Assembly (NCBI RefSeq): GCF_000485595.1
Contig: NW_014577215.1
Coordinates: 299,292-326,564, forward strand
Direction of reading: 5' to 3'
DNA length: 27,273 bases
Source of the DNA: Priapulus caudatus
Lineage: Eukaryota > Priapulida > Priapulimorpha > Priapulimorphida > Priapulidae
Shown here in pieces: positions 1-10,855 of this stretch; position 1 is the stretch's first letter, and each line of letters opens with the position of its first letter. Below the pieces are notes generated by a model that was not told where the DNA came from, made no database searches, and saw only the letters and a program-made list of their open reading frames with translations. The translations under genes and the position numbers were made by a program.

Positions 1-1147
1 GAGAGAGAGAGAGAGAGAGCGTGCGCGCGCGAGAGATGATGGACTAACACTCAATCCACGGCCCATCAGTGGAAGCTGCGCGTGTGTCTGAGATCGCGCG
101 CGTGACACTCGACACGCTCTCAGCCGACGACGCTCGCAAGCCGCCCGCCGACCGTCGGCAACACGACTTCTGCTCGCCTAAGAAGACACTCGAGCTTCCT
201 CGCCCTCTGCGAGCAGAGACCGTTGTTTGTGTATGCAAATGACCATGGCGCGGAATGCATTATTATTTAGAGATTTGCCGTCTCTCGCGCAAGTCGCTGC
301 TGTTATATCTGGAATCTGATCTTATCTCTTGGAGATGACCGCGTGTTGTGAAGCCAGCAGATGGACTGTCCCCGAGAATAACTGCTGGAGGTCGTTGCCA
401 CGGCATCGTCAGCATCAGTCGGCAGGAAGTAGCCGAGTGTCTCTTCCTGGTGCTCGAGTTCTGAAAAAAAGATTTCTTCCCGCGTCCGTTTCGCGTTGAT
501 GGCGGAGATGTGACGTGACAGCGGCGATCGCGTTCGTGCTTTCTTGCTGACAGCAGCTGTGCGTTTCTTGAGGCCGCTTTCCGCTCGCTTGCGATGTTTC
601 CTGGATATCAACTACAGACTTCCTCATCGTAATTCTTGCGTTCTTGCGTTCGGCGCTCGTGCGTGCGTGGGCGCGCGCGGGAGCGTATACATACCATGGC
701 TACAAACCACGGACCCGCGGGGGGGGGGTCGTAGCAGCTTCATCTGCAAGTAATTCATGCCCAGGCGAACACCACCCAACAGATTCTCTGTCTATAGACG
801 CATCAGGGCGTCTCAACTTTTGGCTATTTTTCTGTGCGGTCTCCGCAGGGGTTTTATAAACCAGCGCATCGGTTACCGACGCAGCGATGGCGCTCTCATC
901 ACTGGCACCAACAGCAGTGCGATTTTCAGCACCAGTACGTTCAATGCTTTGACTCTCAGCACGCGAGCATCGGCGGCTCGATTAGTGCTCGTGAGATGCG
1001 ATTAGTGCTGTTTGAGCGTACCGTGTCGCAGAATAAGACGTATATGTCGTTGTGAATCTCGGTCATGATGACTCATGAGACGGCCATCTGGAAGATAGGT
1101 CCGCGCCAATTTATTGTGTCTGTACCTAACATGTTTTACCGTCGTTA

Positions 1148-1153
1148 AATAAA
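1148..1153 (+). promoter_or_regulatory. Conserved AATAAA poly(A)-type signal in copy A
   Basis: AATAAA within the phrase GTCGTTAAATAAAG is retained in the inverted copy B (complement of 13184-13189). It lies about 75 nt downstream of a conserved TGACTCATGAGACGG stretch. This would fit the 3' end of an old transcription unit reading in the A-forward direction, but no convincing upstream coding region was found. The hexamer alone is weak evidence, and the cross-copy conservation may simply be shared ancestry. Confidence 0.3.
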
Positions 1154-3514
1154 GTTTTACTTAAGTCTTACTTACTTAATATACAGATCCATAGCTCGCA
1201 CACTAGCTCTCTCCGTTTATACGCAGCCACGGCATTTATAAATGTTTCATCCGTAACTAATGGAATGCAACGCAGAAATAGTGAGACGCCGACTAGCGGC
1301 TCTCAGTACTCCGCCGTTACCGACGCCCGTGACGGCGTGCCGCACACGTATAGGCCGCAGATTATTCCGCGTACAATATTTATCGCAACATTTCGCTTGT
1401 TCATGGCGGCGATCTCCGGGGCCGCGTACGCTGGAGAAGTGAGCGACACCTATTGTCAAGTTGCGACGAGCGCGACTGCGTTCGCTCCGAGAGCGTATAG
1501 TCGCTTTGCGGAGAATATCAGGAGAAACGGAAAAGGTTAGGGCGAATGTACGACATGAAATGTGTATGAGTGCGTGCGCGGCTGCGAATTCGCAATGCAC
1601 GCACTTGAAAGCCGTATCTATAGCATTCTGGATGCGCAGTGCTATTGCTTGGTGTTCGTCGGTGTGGGCGGGAGTGGGGAATAGGGAGTTAAACTATCCG
1701 CGTTACTGGATGCGGGTTGGCAGTCACCCCTACACGACACCGTGTCGCCAAGGCCGACCTCGGTCATTTGTGGCTTTGTTGAAGCTAATAGCAGCTCCAG
1801 CCGTGTATCTCTGTCCGAAAGTTGCGATAAGAATTTTTACATTAGTTGTTCGCGCGATCAGATGTTTGATTGTTCCAGTAGAATGACTCAATGTGTACCC
1901 CGGTCGTAGTTGACCCCGCACCTCCACCACAAGCAAGTGTTAGCACGCCCACGTGCACGGCGACAATGTCGAACTGTCGCATTTTACCCGATATGCAGTT
2001 AGGCGAGTATATAGGGAGAACCTCCCTTGCCACCCTCACCCTCGCCACACACACACACATGCGCACCGCAGGTAGAGGGCTGATAGGCCCACACGTGGTG
2101 ATGTCAGTTTCCTTTGTGCAGAGATTCATGTAAGTGCAGGCCGGCCTGAGAGGGAGAGGAAACATGTTTTTCGTTGTTTGATGTTTGAGAGATAAGAAGG
2201 GTATTCTCTGAGGGGATGATATTTGTGCGTGAAGGGGGCGCTTTGTCGATTGATGTATAGAAAATATTTCTGTGAGCTAGTAACAGGAGTGCGCATTTCT
2301 AGAGCTTGATATGTGAGAGGGGCGGGTGGAAGGAAGCGACAAAAAGGAGAGTGAGTGACATAGAGAGCTAAAAATAGAGAGCTGAAGAGACCACCGATAA
2401 AGATCGAGGGAGACGAGAAAGTGAGAAAGAGAAGCATAAAAATATAGGACAGGGGTGTTACCTTTTCTGTCGTTGATACTTTAAAAGGGTGAGAAACAGA
2501 AGGACTGCGGTTTATTGTAACCATAATTATATGCATTCTGGGAGGATGGGTAGGGCATTAGGTGTGTGGATATTTGAGAGCGATAATAAGGGTTGGGCTT
2601 TCTATGGGATGAGAGCGTGAAGATGAGAGAGATAGGGTTGACTGTGGCCTGGTAGTTTAAACAAGTGAGTGATTGATTCATCTGTTTACATCAGCGGAAT
2701 GAATGTGTGATTGATTGCTTTAATATCCATGTCATGTTCGCGCGGTCATATCTCCATGTTACTGTCAATCTGTCCGCTTTTATTACCACATATTTTAGAC
2801 GTAGTTACGGTATAAAGTGGCTCTTCTATTCATCACGTGCAATCAGAGTATGCGTGTCCCCTGATGCCAACATTATTGTCCTTCTCTCGTGTGCTCGGGG
2901 TACGTAAAGGTCACACCTGTGGAACACACGCAAGGCATGTAAAGTCACTGTACCTATAGTACGCGGGTCACTTTCTCTGGCGTCTATGTATACTACGTAT
3001 ATGAAGCCACCCTGTGCATCTAGTGTTTAATTGAATGATGTAGGGTTTTTATCGTTTAGGTACCACACTGAGCATGCTGCTTGTTAGAATGCCGAATTAT
3101 TAGTGACCTCTTGCGGGTTGTTACCTAACTTTAAGCATCCCACCTAATCCGCACTACTCATGGAGCCGAAAGTGCCGCTCATACATTAATTACTACGTTC
3201 GGTTTTACGTTTCAAGTCGGCGGATCAGGTACGCCCAGGTACGGGGAGCGTGACCAGTGGCAGTGTAAACACGGGGGTGGGGGGATGCTAGCTGACGCAG
3301 CTGCTAGGTGGCGAAACGAAACCCAGAGCTTCGCAACGCAACACCTATGGCGTGCGGGAGTTACTCAGCGCCGTAATATAGCGATGCTGCGATGAGTCGA
3401 GCATTAACAAGGGACGCACGTCGGCGAGTTCGTTTGTAGCTCGACGCTCGCGCAGCTTGATGAAGTCGCCGTTAGTGATGCGGCGTTTGGGACTCAACGT
3501 GTGCGAGCGTAATC

Positions 3515-3542
3515 TGACAGCAACAGCAGCAGTAGTAGTAGT

Positions 3543-3581
<39 letters not shown>
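3515..3581 (+). repeat. CAG microsatellite of copy A
   Basis: CAG/AGT triplets run for about 65 bp. The equivalent place in inverted copy C (16560-16850) holds a much longer and more mixed CTG tract. Predicted poly-Ala or poly-Gln frames through it are a product of the triplet repeat and are not treated as genes. Confidence 0.9.
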
Positions 3582-3603
3582 CGACTTGCTGTCGTCATCG
3601 TCG

Positions 3604-3604
3604 T

Positions 3605-3666
<62 letters not shown>
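3604..3666 (+). repeat. GA dinucleotide microsatellite
   Basis: An uninterrupted GA run of about 60 bp follows a short TCGTCATCGTCGTCGA phrase that resembles the 26-bp minisatellite at 4870-5200. On the opposite strand it reads CT. Confidence 0.95.
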
Positions 3667-3667
<1 letters not shown>

Positions 3668-4868
3668 GATGACTGTGCGGTTGTCTTTGCGGACTGCTAG
3701 ATGTCCCGTGCCGTCGTGTGTGTACGTAGTCGCGTGTATGTGTCAACGTAAACCCGCGTAATACGAGAGAGCTTCTTGACAAGTTCTTCACAAGTTCTTA
3801 AGCTATCACATTGCACGATCTAGCCGCGCATGCATCGAGGTACCAGTCTACAGGTCAGGCTTATCCATGCCACGATGTAGCCGGTTATGTATAACAACAC
3901 GTTCCAGTCCGTGCATATCAAGCTGTTCCGTGGGGAATAGGTGTTTGTGTAAGATGATTCACCAGGCTACATGCTAATGCTGCATGCTGCAGTTCATTAT
4001 AATTACGTACGTACGAAAGTAACAGGCAACGCGTAAAGCTGTTTCCTGCTTTTATTTATAGCGGTGATTACTGCTAGCAATGAGCGAGGCTACACGTAAA
4101 TCTTTCATCCCATGGTATAAATGTCACCGTGTATGTATGAAGGTACCAGAAGGCTACTTGCCAAGCGTTTTTTGGCGTAATGTAAGGAGGAAGGTAGCAA
4201 GGAAGCTATAGTAGGCACAGCGACAATGTTGCTGCAAGCATAAAGGAGAGCTAGCCAGCATTATGGCGATTCCCTAAGCTATCCGCGGCTAGTTTATCGC
4301 GATGGGGTGGAAGTTTCCTGACATGTATTCGTGAGATGGGTTTGAACTTTCGATCCCGCGCAGTTTTGTTACACTCTGCTCATTTCAGTCGGTCAAAATC
4401 GCCTTTCCTCCAGTGTATTGTGAGAAGATAGGAATTGGAGCCTCGGTGTCAAAGAAAGAAGGAAAGATGAGGAGGCGGAAGGAGGCAGCTAAGCAACTAG
4501 ACATGGCATCGGCTTTTGTCGAGGGGCAAATATAGACCTGCAATATACGTCTGTGTGTTCAATTGATACCAGCTCTAGTCTGGCACCGAATCTTCTCCGA
4601 TATTGCTGACAGGTCTCGGTGACAGTCTACATTACCACATCCTTGCAGATGGAAATCGTTATTTATTGGTAGCCTCGGCTAGATATTTTCTCAGATAGTC
4701 GCAGCGGCATCTTATGGGGAGATCCACAGGGGCTTTCTCATCCATTTACGACCTTATCATGACGAGAAGTAGCCAAAGGGTCTTGCAATTTATATTATTA
4801 AACATGTCAGCAAAGAGATTCTGTAAGGCTGGCTGTAGTTCGCATCATAGCGGGATAAGCTCTTCACT
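3667..4868. other. Unassigned intergenic stretch
   Basis: About 1.2 kb of mixed-composition DNA with frequent stops in all frames. I see no recognisable motif, RNA gene or long ORF. It is not obviously repeated elsewhere in the window. Confidence 0.5.
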
Positions 4869-5199
4869 ATTGTCATCGTCATCATCGTCGTCGTGCAGCT
4901 GCTGTCGTTATAGCCATCGTGCGACTGCTGTCGTCATCGTCGTCGTGCGACTGCTGTCGTCATCGTCGTCATGCGACTGCTGTCGTCATCGCCATCGTCG
5001 TCGTGCTGTCGTCATCGTCGTCGTGCGACTGCTGTCGTCATCGTCGTCGTGCGACTGCTGTCGTCATCGCCATCGTCGTCGGTGCTGTCGTCATCGCCGT
5101 CGTGCGACTGCTGTCGTCATCGTCGTCATGCGACTGCTGTCGTCATCGCCATCGTCGTCGGTGCTGTCGTCATCGCCATCGTGCGACTGCTGTCGTCGA
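4869..5199 (+). repeat. 26-bp minisatellite (GTCGTCATCGTCGTCGTGCGACTGCT type)
   Basis: Tandem units of about 26 bp read TGCTGTCGTCATCGTCGTCG followed by TGCGAC. Longer variants carry CATCGCCATCGTCGTCG. Because 26 is not a multiple of three, all three frames give similar low-complexity peptides rich in SSSSS, CDCCRHR and ATAVVIV, so the ORFs here are by-products. The same family, in the opposite orientation, is at 19405-19500 in copy C and touches the assembly gap at 12545 in copy B. It lies just beyond the 3' end of the VCBS-like gene. Confidence 0.9.
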
Positions 5200-5269
5200 G
5201 GATACTCCAAAAACAATAATATAAATCAACAATTTTCATCCACGGTCTAAGATTAGAAAGGATATAGGT

Positions 5270-5275
5270 TTTATT
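5270..5275 (-). promoter_or_regulatory. AATAAA poly(A) signal overlapping the stop codon
   Basis: The complement reads TTTTGAATAAAACC. The final A of the TGA stop is the first base of AATAAA, so the 3' UTR must be very short. Position and strand agree with the C-terminal frame of the VCBS-like gene, which supports this being a true gene end. Confidence 0.5.
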
Positions 5276-5685
5276 CAAAATTGTAGTACTCCCTCTTCGT
5301 ATTTTCTGTATTTGAAGGTATATGTCTTCACTTGATAGAGCAATTGCACACTTTTCATTTCTTCACATAAAGTTAAACAATACTGAACCCCACCTAGAAT
5401 GGCTACTATCCAATTATTGGGTATAATCGAATTTCTACTGAACGGTGTACTACGATGCGATTGTTGACTACTCATACACAAGCATTCTGCACCATTCAGA
5501 AATGACAAATCATTAACGTGTACACTTTCATACAGGCTTCTAATAACAAAAATTGCTTCTCTGTATTGTTCTTGTGGCCATGTAAAATTTGGAAATATGG
5601 AAAGGATTGGAAAATCAAAGATCCATATGCTAAGCGAGGAAGCTCCATCATATATTCGATGTTCATATTCGCCTTCAACAAACAT
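5275..5685 (-). CDS. Open C-terminal segment of the VCBS-like protein
   Basis: This is the longest uninterrupted frame in the AT-rich block (136 codons, ending EEGVLQF-stop). It continues the repeat array after an apparent frameshift near 5690, just upstream of which a neighbouring frame reads TIGNGDYVVKCL, a decayed D-x-x-G-D loop. The last 100 or so residues lack the W-E-N-D-G pattern and look like a distinct C-terminal region rich in aromatic residues, with several cysteines (for example AECLCMSS, GGVQYCLTLC). I do not recognise a family. The ATG at 5685 is almost certainly internal, not a real start. The stop TGA is followed at once by ATAAAA, so it overlaps a poly(A) signal. Confidence 0.5.
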   Translation of the reverse strand: MFVEGEYEHRIYDGASSLSIWIFDFPILSIFPNFTWPQEQYREAIFVIRSLYESVHVNDLSFLNGAECLCMSSQQSHRSTPFSRNSIIPNNWIVAILGGVQYCLTLCEEMKSVQLLYQVKTYTFKYRKYEEGVLQF

Positions 5686-8600
5686 TTAACTACATAATCT
5701 CCATTACCTATAGTAAAAGTAGCTAACTTCAATCAGTAATCACTGTTGCGGACGACCATGATCCTGATACAATGTTAATCATCATTTACATCACAACCAT
5801 TTAGCATCCAAAATCAAATGTACGCTATCTTCCATAAAAGTTAAGATCTCTGATCTGTTTCACTCCACCTAAGTTTCATGCAATTCAAATTCACATATCC
5901 ATATCGAAGTTCCAATTGATACTATCTATTCACCTCGCATCCCCATCAATATCTGAAGGAAAACACTGAATATGAATAACTGTACTTATCAGAATAGAAT
6001 TGCTCTCACCCCCCATATAGCTTCTTCGCAACATCTATATTCTTTAAATACCACCACAAGTTTATCCCAAGTAATATTGTGAGCACAGGTTCAACATTAT
6101 ATCTTTATATCCATCACCATCTAAATTCGAACTACAAGAGATAGTCGCATCGCTGGTTCAAATGTTAACGTCTTCCAGCAATGCACTGAAAAAGGTCCGC
6201 AAATTTCCTTAGTCCGATCTAAATTTTCGAACCGAAAATATCCTTGTTGCAATGAACTAATAATAATGATTCAACCCAGAGAGATCTACTAGATCTCGCA
6301 TCTATATCCTGGCTTCTCAGTCAAACTACAGATTCAATACCCATTTATATGTTATTGCAAATTGTTACTTGCTTTATTGGCCGTCACAAAACTTACCCTG
6401 ATGTCATTCCGCTCTAAATTTTCGCAGAAACCATGAAAGATCTGCACCTAGAGTCGCCAAAGGTAGCTTCTCCCATGTACAGCAATAATATCTACACTCT
6501 CATTCATCTCCATCATCATCACTGTCATTCACGTGATGTGTGTCACCAAAGAAATTGTTCGCATGTCCGTGCGACTCCCAAACAATAATTTGCTCTCGCG
6601 TTCCCACAAATTTCTCGAAGTCCGTTCTATATCTTCATATACATTCGTAATTATTCACCACTTACATACAAGTGTATGGTCACAAATAAACATCTAAATC
6701 TCGCATCGTCATCCTATACTGCCGCGGCCGATGGTTATGTCTGCTTCTCCATAAACCACATCACTCAACATCACTAATAATCTGTTCAGCTCCAAAATTT
6801 CCAAGACCGTCTATTATTGTCTAAATCGCTTAATGGAAGCTGTTATTTCCGTATTTCAGTGTCAGTAGTCTAATAATATTCGATTATCATATCGCCGTCT
6901 AGTACTCGCCTAAAAATATACATCTCCGTGCTCCTTCATATCCAAACTTATTAACTTGTGACGTTCCAAAACCTCAACTCCATCTAAATTTTCATACCAG
7001 CAATTTCTATTATCATTCATATTCAGAAGCATGAAACACTATTAGTCCCATATTCACACTTATCAAGGCTCCTCGATTAGAAATCGGATCTGGCTTTACG
7101 TACCCTGGTCTCGTCGTGGCGGCATCCTTTTAGCTGAACTAGAGTTAGTTGCATCTTGTGGATAGTAAGATGATCATGCAAATAAAGGTTATAGTCCCTT
7201 CTCCATCTTTAGCATGTAACCAACTATACTTTATCATTATATACAATCCTAGTACTTGAAATTTTTTTCATAGAAAATTTTACTCTTTCAAAACTCTCTG
7301 AATCATCATCTTCCTTGAATATTTTTCTTTCATTAATTAAATATCAATCTCTTGTCGCTTATCTATGTGAATGCTACTTGTATTCAACTTGTCCGCTCTT
7401 GATTCTGAGAAAAAACTAACTGCCCACTCTGATATTATTTCTACGGCAATATCTCACTTGAAGTATCGAATCGAATGGTGTATGTCTTCGCATTGGGTGC
7501 GGATCTAGGATATATCCCTTTAAATCATATAGAGCATTCCTCTTGAAACTGTAATAAATCCTTCTACAAATAGTTTTGTAACTGTGTTCTTGCTTGGGCC
7601 TATACGGCGGAGTTATAATCGAAAAAAGATATTGGGCATTGTTGGTAAATACATCGCCTAAACTGCTGGATTCTTTAGGGTTTCACTATTTCATATCACT
7701 GCTCTACTTACTTACACCTATGCACTTATTATCGTTGCGAGCCTCCGTCGTGTCACTATCTGGTAAATGACGCATATTCTTCATATTCATACATAATACA
7801 CTCAGATTTCAACTTCCAGCGTATCACTAATTTCTAACAGTCCTCCTTCATGGCGTGGTAAGGCGTATTACAAGATGTTCCATCTAACTCTTCATCTAAA
7901 ATACTTTGATACATGAACATTAATGCTTGCTGTAACTCGCTAATCTGACAAAACGAATCATAATCCGTGTAAATACTCAATGTGCTTCATTAAAATATAC
8001 TTCTCTTGTCTCCTTCCCATAAACAAACTATGATATCACTTAGGGTCGTAAAGATCCTATTACGATTGTTCAAGAAGTAAAAAATATCTATGCGTCTCTC
8101 TGTTTCGCTACCATTATAGGCTTATTTCGAGCAGAAAAAACAAGAATATCATCAATTTCAGTTATTGGCGGAGGTTTCGTAGCTAAAACCACCTCCTATA
8201 TCCTATACTATGCGGGTGCTCAAAAAAGGGATTAAATCATTATAATTAAATAGTAATACCCGAATTGTTTGAGAGCTTATAGGATTGCTTGCATTTACAA
8301 AAATGTAAGTCTTTTCTTCATCAGAAGTTTAATGTAATGTTACGCACTTAATATTGTGTTCCAATATTTTGATAATAGACTTCTTATATTGTGAGCTTCA
8401 AACCAGGGTCGTGGCATCTCTTATGGGTAAACACTATATCTTAAATCTTTGCGCATTTGATTAGGTTCTTAAGTCAAAAATCTGCCAATCCCTATTTTCG
8501 CGCAATATGCATTATTAATACTCGATCATGTGAGTTCGGATTTGAAGAATAATAAATTAGGAAGTACTGGTGTTAGTTGCGCTTGTGGATATGGCCAATT

Positions 8601-10610
8601 TCAAGGAAAACAATTTGATAATAACCATTTTGCATTCGTAATTGTGTACCTAAAAACTTACGACGTCGCCACTTCTGTGGTAATCAGGATATCAGGAATT
8701 AACTACATCAACTACATCACAACCATCAGACTATTCATCGAGCAATAATGAACGCTTTATTTCATTTCTATCAATCCTAAATTTCATGGCCAAGAAACTC
8801 GATCTTCAAAAAATGATGTTGACATTACATTCATATCGTCTCCATCACACTATCAGGTCACCTAAATGTACTGTCCACGTTGATATGACTATAGTAGGCT
8901 TAGCAAGATTAACTTGTTTAAACGAACCGAGAAAAGATGGTCCTTGAGACCGTCTAAGTTTGAACTACCAAAAACATGACATATGTTGACATCAGAGGAT
9001 CCATTAAACGTGTCCTCTTGGTTTTTGTACTTACATTATGTCATTATCACCTATCGTTAGTCTAATATCCCGCCTAAAAAAGCATTATCAGGACCCACTC
9101 CATTGAATGCAGGCCCTTTCAAAGTATAAATGATCGATAAAATGTCACCGTGATATATGACCATCCAAGATATTTATAAACCAACCTTGTACAGCATCCT
9201 GAACATAAAAATATCATCAATCATCTATCATGTATCAGCATATCATCAGCATAATTTGAAGCAAATGCAATATCCTATATCCTCTCAAAAGAAGCATGAT
9301 ATGGTCCCGCACATTCCGTAATTGCCCCTACATCGCTAGATTTTCCATTCCCCAGGTTACAGTTATGATCTAGATATCGTCTGTGTGAGTTGAAAGACAA
9401 ATTACTCACATATCAACATCCCATTGAGTCATACTGATCCGCATTCCTTTCTATATAGACTGCAGAATAGTATCTAAAGCTTGGCACTTTCAAAAGTACA
9501 TCTTCCCTTTAATAAAACAATCACCGTGACCAATCGGGTTGACCCCGTATTTGCCATACAAGATAATTCTTGTTTATTTTGATTCATTAATAGCTTTGGA
9601 GGATAAAAAAATCAATTAATCTAATCTCTTATCTATCGTCCAGGAAATATTGTATGACCGTCCAAATATATTAATCGGTATACATATATGTTGTTCAATC
9701 TCCTAAAGCCATCTAAATGTCATACCAAATGATAAGTATGCCATCATTGGAGAAATAGCATCAAAATATCCATATCATTTCATCATTTAACATAGGGTAC
9801 TAGAGTGAAAAAAGTGAATCTATCAAAAGGACTTCCCGGGATAAGACTTTGTATTCGTACTTATTCATCTTAGCTGGTAAAAAAAAACCGTTCCCGTCTA
9901 AATAATTTCCATAGCCACGCCTAATTTTTGGATCATTTCGAGAAGTAGCTCACTAAAACTCTAAATCTCCATCATTATCTACATCTGAAACATAACAACT
10001 TGCTGAAAGATTTGGGAAGTCCTGTTATATATATATCTTCCATCATTCCTAAAAGTACCTTGTCCGTCTAAATTTTCATACGCATGTCCGACTACTTTTC
10101 TCATCAATTGATTGAACATTGATAAAACATGCTAAATCCACGCATCATTATCTCCATATCTTTTGAGAAAACATCAGAAGGCGCCATCGCTGAAGTTCGA
10201 TATATAAATTTGCCAACGTGAATAATCATAAGTTTACCGCTGACCATTAACCCATATTTTCATGCCAACAATTCATATCTAACGAAGATAAGAAGAATTT
10301 GAAAGACAATATATATATCACCATCTCACCCACAGTCAATATCATCTAATGAAATTCCTGACATCATGTTCATTTTCAGACCATTACAATGATTTCATGT
10401 AAATAAAACTTCCCTAGTCCACTCCCATGGTTTTCTATCCAACGCGAATTCTTATTATACCAAAGAGACAATAAATATATAAATCTAAATCACCCACCGT
10501 CATGCTATCAACCAATCCAAGTAGTGTTCGAAACAATGGTTTTCCATATTTGATAGCTATTAACTGTGAATCGCTATAGTTACATTTTCCATTCTCCACA
10601 CAACCATACC

Positions 10611-10855
10611 ACATCCCGCCCCACCCACACCTTCCGTCGACCCCCGCGCCGCGCGCGGCGCGGCGCAGGCGCACACAACCCCGCACCACCGCCACTCAAC
10701 CCCAGCGGCCACACCCGCCCCCGGCCAGGCACAGCGCGTGGGGGCCGCTCGGGGCGCGGAATCACGGGCCCCGCGTCGCCAACGCCCCGGGGGTGCCCGG
10801 AATGGCGCGCGCGCGCCCCTCGACTACCTCACCGGGCGCATTGGCCGCGCGGTCT
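10611..10855. other. GC- and CpG-rich block at a compositional junction
   Basis: About 245 bp of very GC-rich sequence, with runs such as CGCGCCGCGCGCGGCGCGGC, sits between the AT-rich VCBS-like array and the edge of copy B (which begins at about 10855 with GTTTAAACTAGCCAGG). It could be a CpG-island-like remnant, a separate insertion, or an assembly or gap-fill join. Open frames through it (about 98 aa plus, 61 aa minus) are Arg/Pro/Gly-rich and explained by composition. Confidence 0.7.

Larger units (their letters stand above)
1..3590 (+). repeat. Large dispersed repeat family, copy A (forward)
   Basis: Read directly, most of this stretch reappears in inverted orientation at 10855-14430 (matching A 1-2675) and at 16850-19410 (matching A 1190-3590). 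Shared landmarks include a 12-bp palindrome CATTTATAAATG near 1232, the phrase GTTTAAACTACCAGGCCAC (complement) near 2660, and GGATGCTAGCTGACGCAGC near 3283. The left edge starts in a GA run and is cut by the window start. The right edge enters CAG and GA microsatellites. No long ORF is conserved between copies, and the ORFs that exist fall in different frames, so I do not call a protein here. The sequence could be a decayed mobile element, a segmental duplication or an assembly artefact. A lacks the roughly 590 bp (12528-13130) that separates the two halves of copy B. Confidence 0.85.
5250..10610 (-). pseudogene. VCBS/FG-GAP-like repeat protein gene, interrupted by frameshifts and 5'-truncated
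   Basis: On the minus strand an AT-rich 5.4 kb block encodes a degenerate tandem array. Clear units are WIENHGSGLGKF (10406-10441), YENLDGQGTF (10051-10080), GYGNYLDGNGFF (about 9885-9925), WFINILDGHI (9154-9183), NLDGLKDHLF (8931-8960), CWYENLDGVEVLE (6964-7002) and DGLGNFGAEQIISDVE (6764-6811). Calcium-loop-like partners include DVDNDGDLEF (9956-9985). Motif spacings are close to 180 bp or multiples of it, giving about 27 units of about 60 aa. VCBS/FG-GAP repeats form beta-propellers in secreted or surface proteins; a similar role here is inferred. The frame changes roughly every 50-150 bp and stops are common. That means either a pseudogene or uncorrected long-read indels, and I cannot tell which. 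No start codon or signal peptide is visible: the array meets GC-rich DNA at about 10610. Confidence 0.75.

Noticed and set aside
3345-3791. 148-codon minus ORF with poly-Ala and Ser-Leu runs
   Set aside because: It is read through the CAG and GA microsatellites. Its flanks are not conserved as protein in copy C.
4869-5199. CRISPR-like array
   Set aside because: The units are contiguous minisatellite repeats with no unique spacers, in a eukaryotic context.
4714-5250. 178-codon Ser/Val/Arg/Cys ORF
   Set aside because: The 26-bp minisatellite gives the same peptides in all three frames.
8530-8748. 72-codon plus ORF inside the AT-rich block
   Set aside because: It is antisense to the VCBS-like array, which explains the sequence better on the minus strand.
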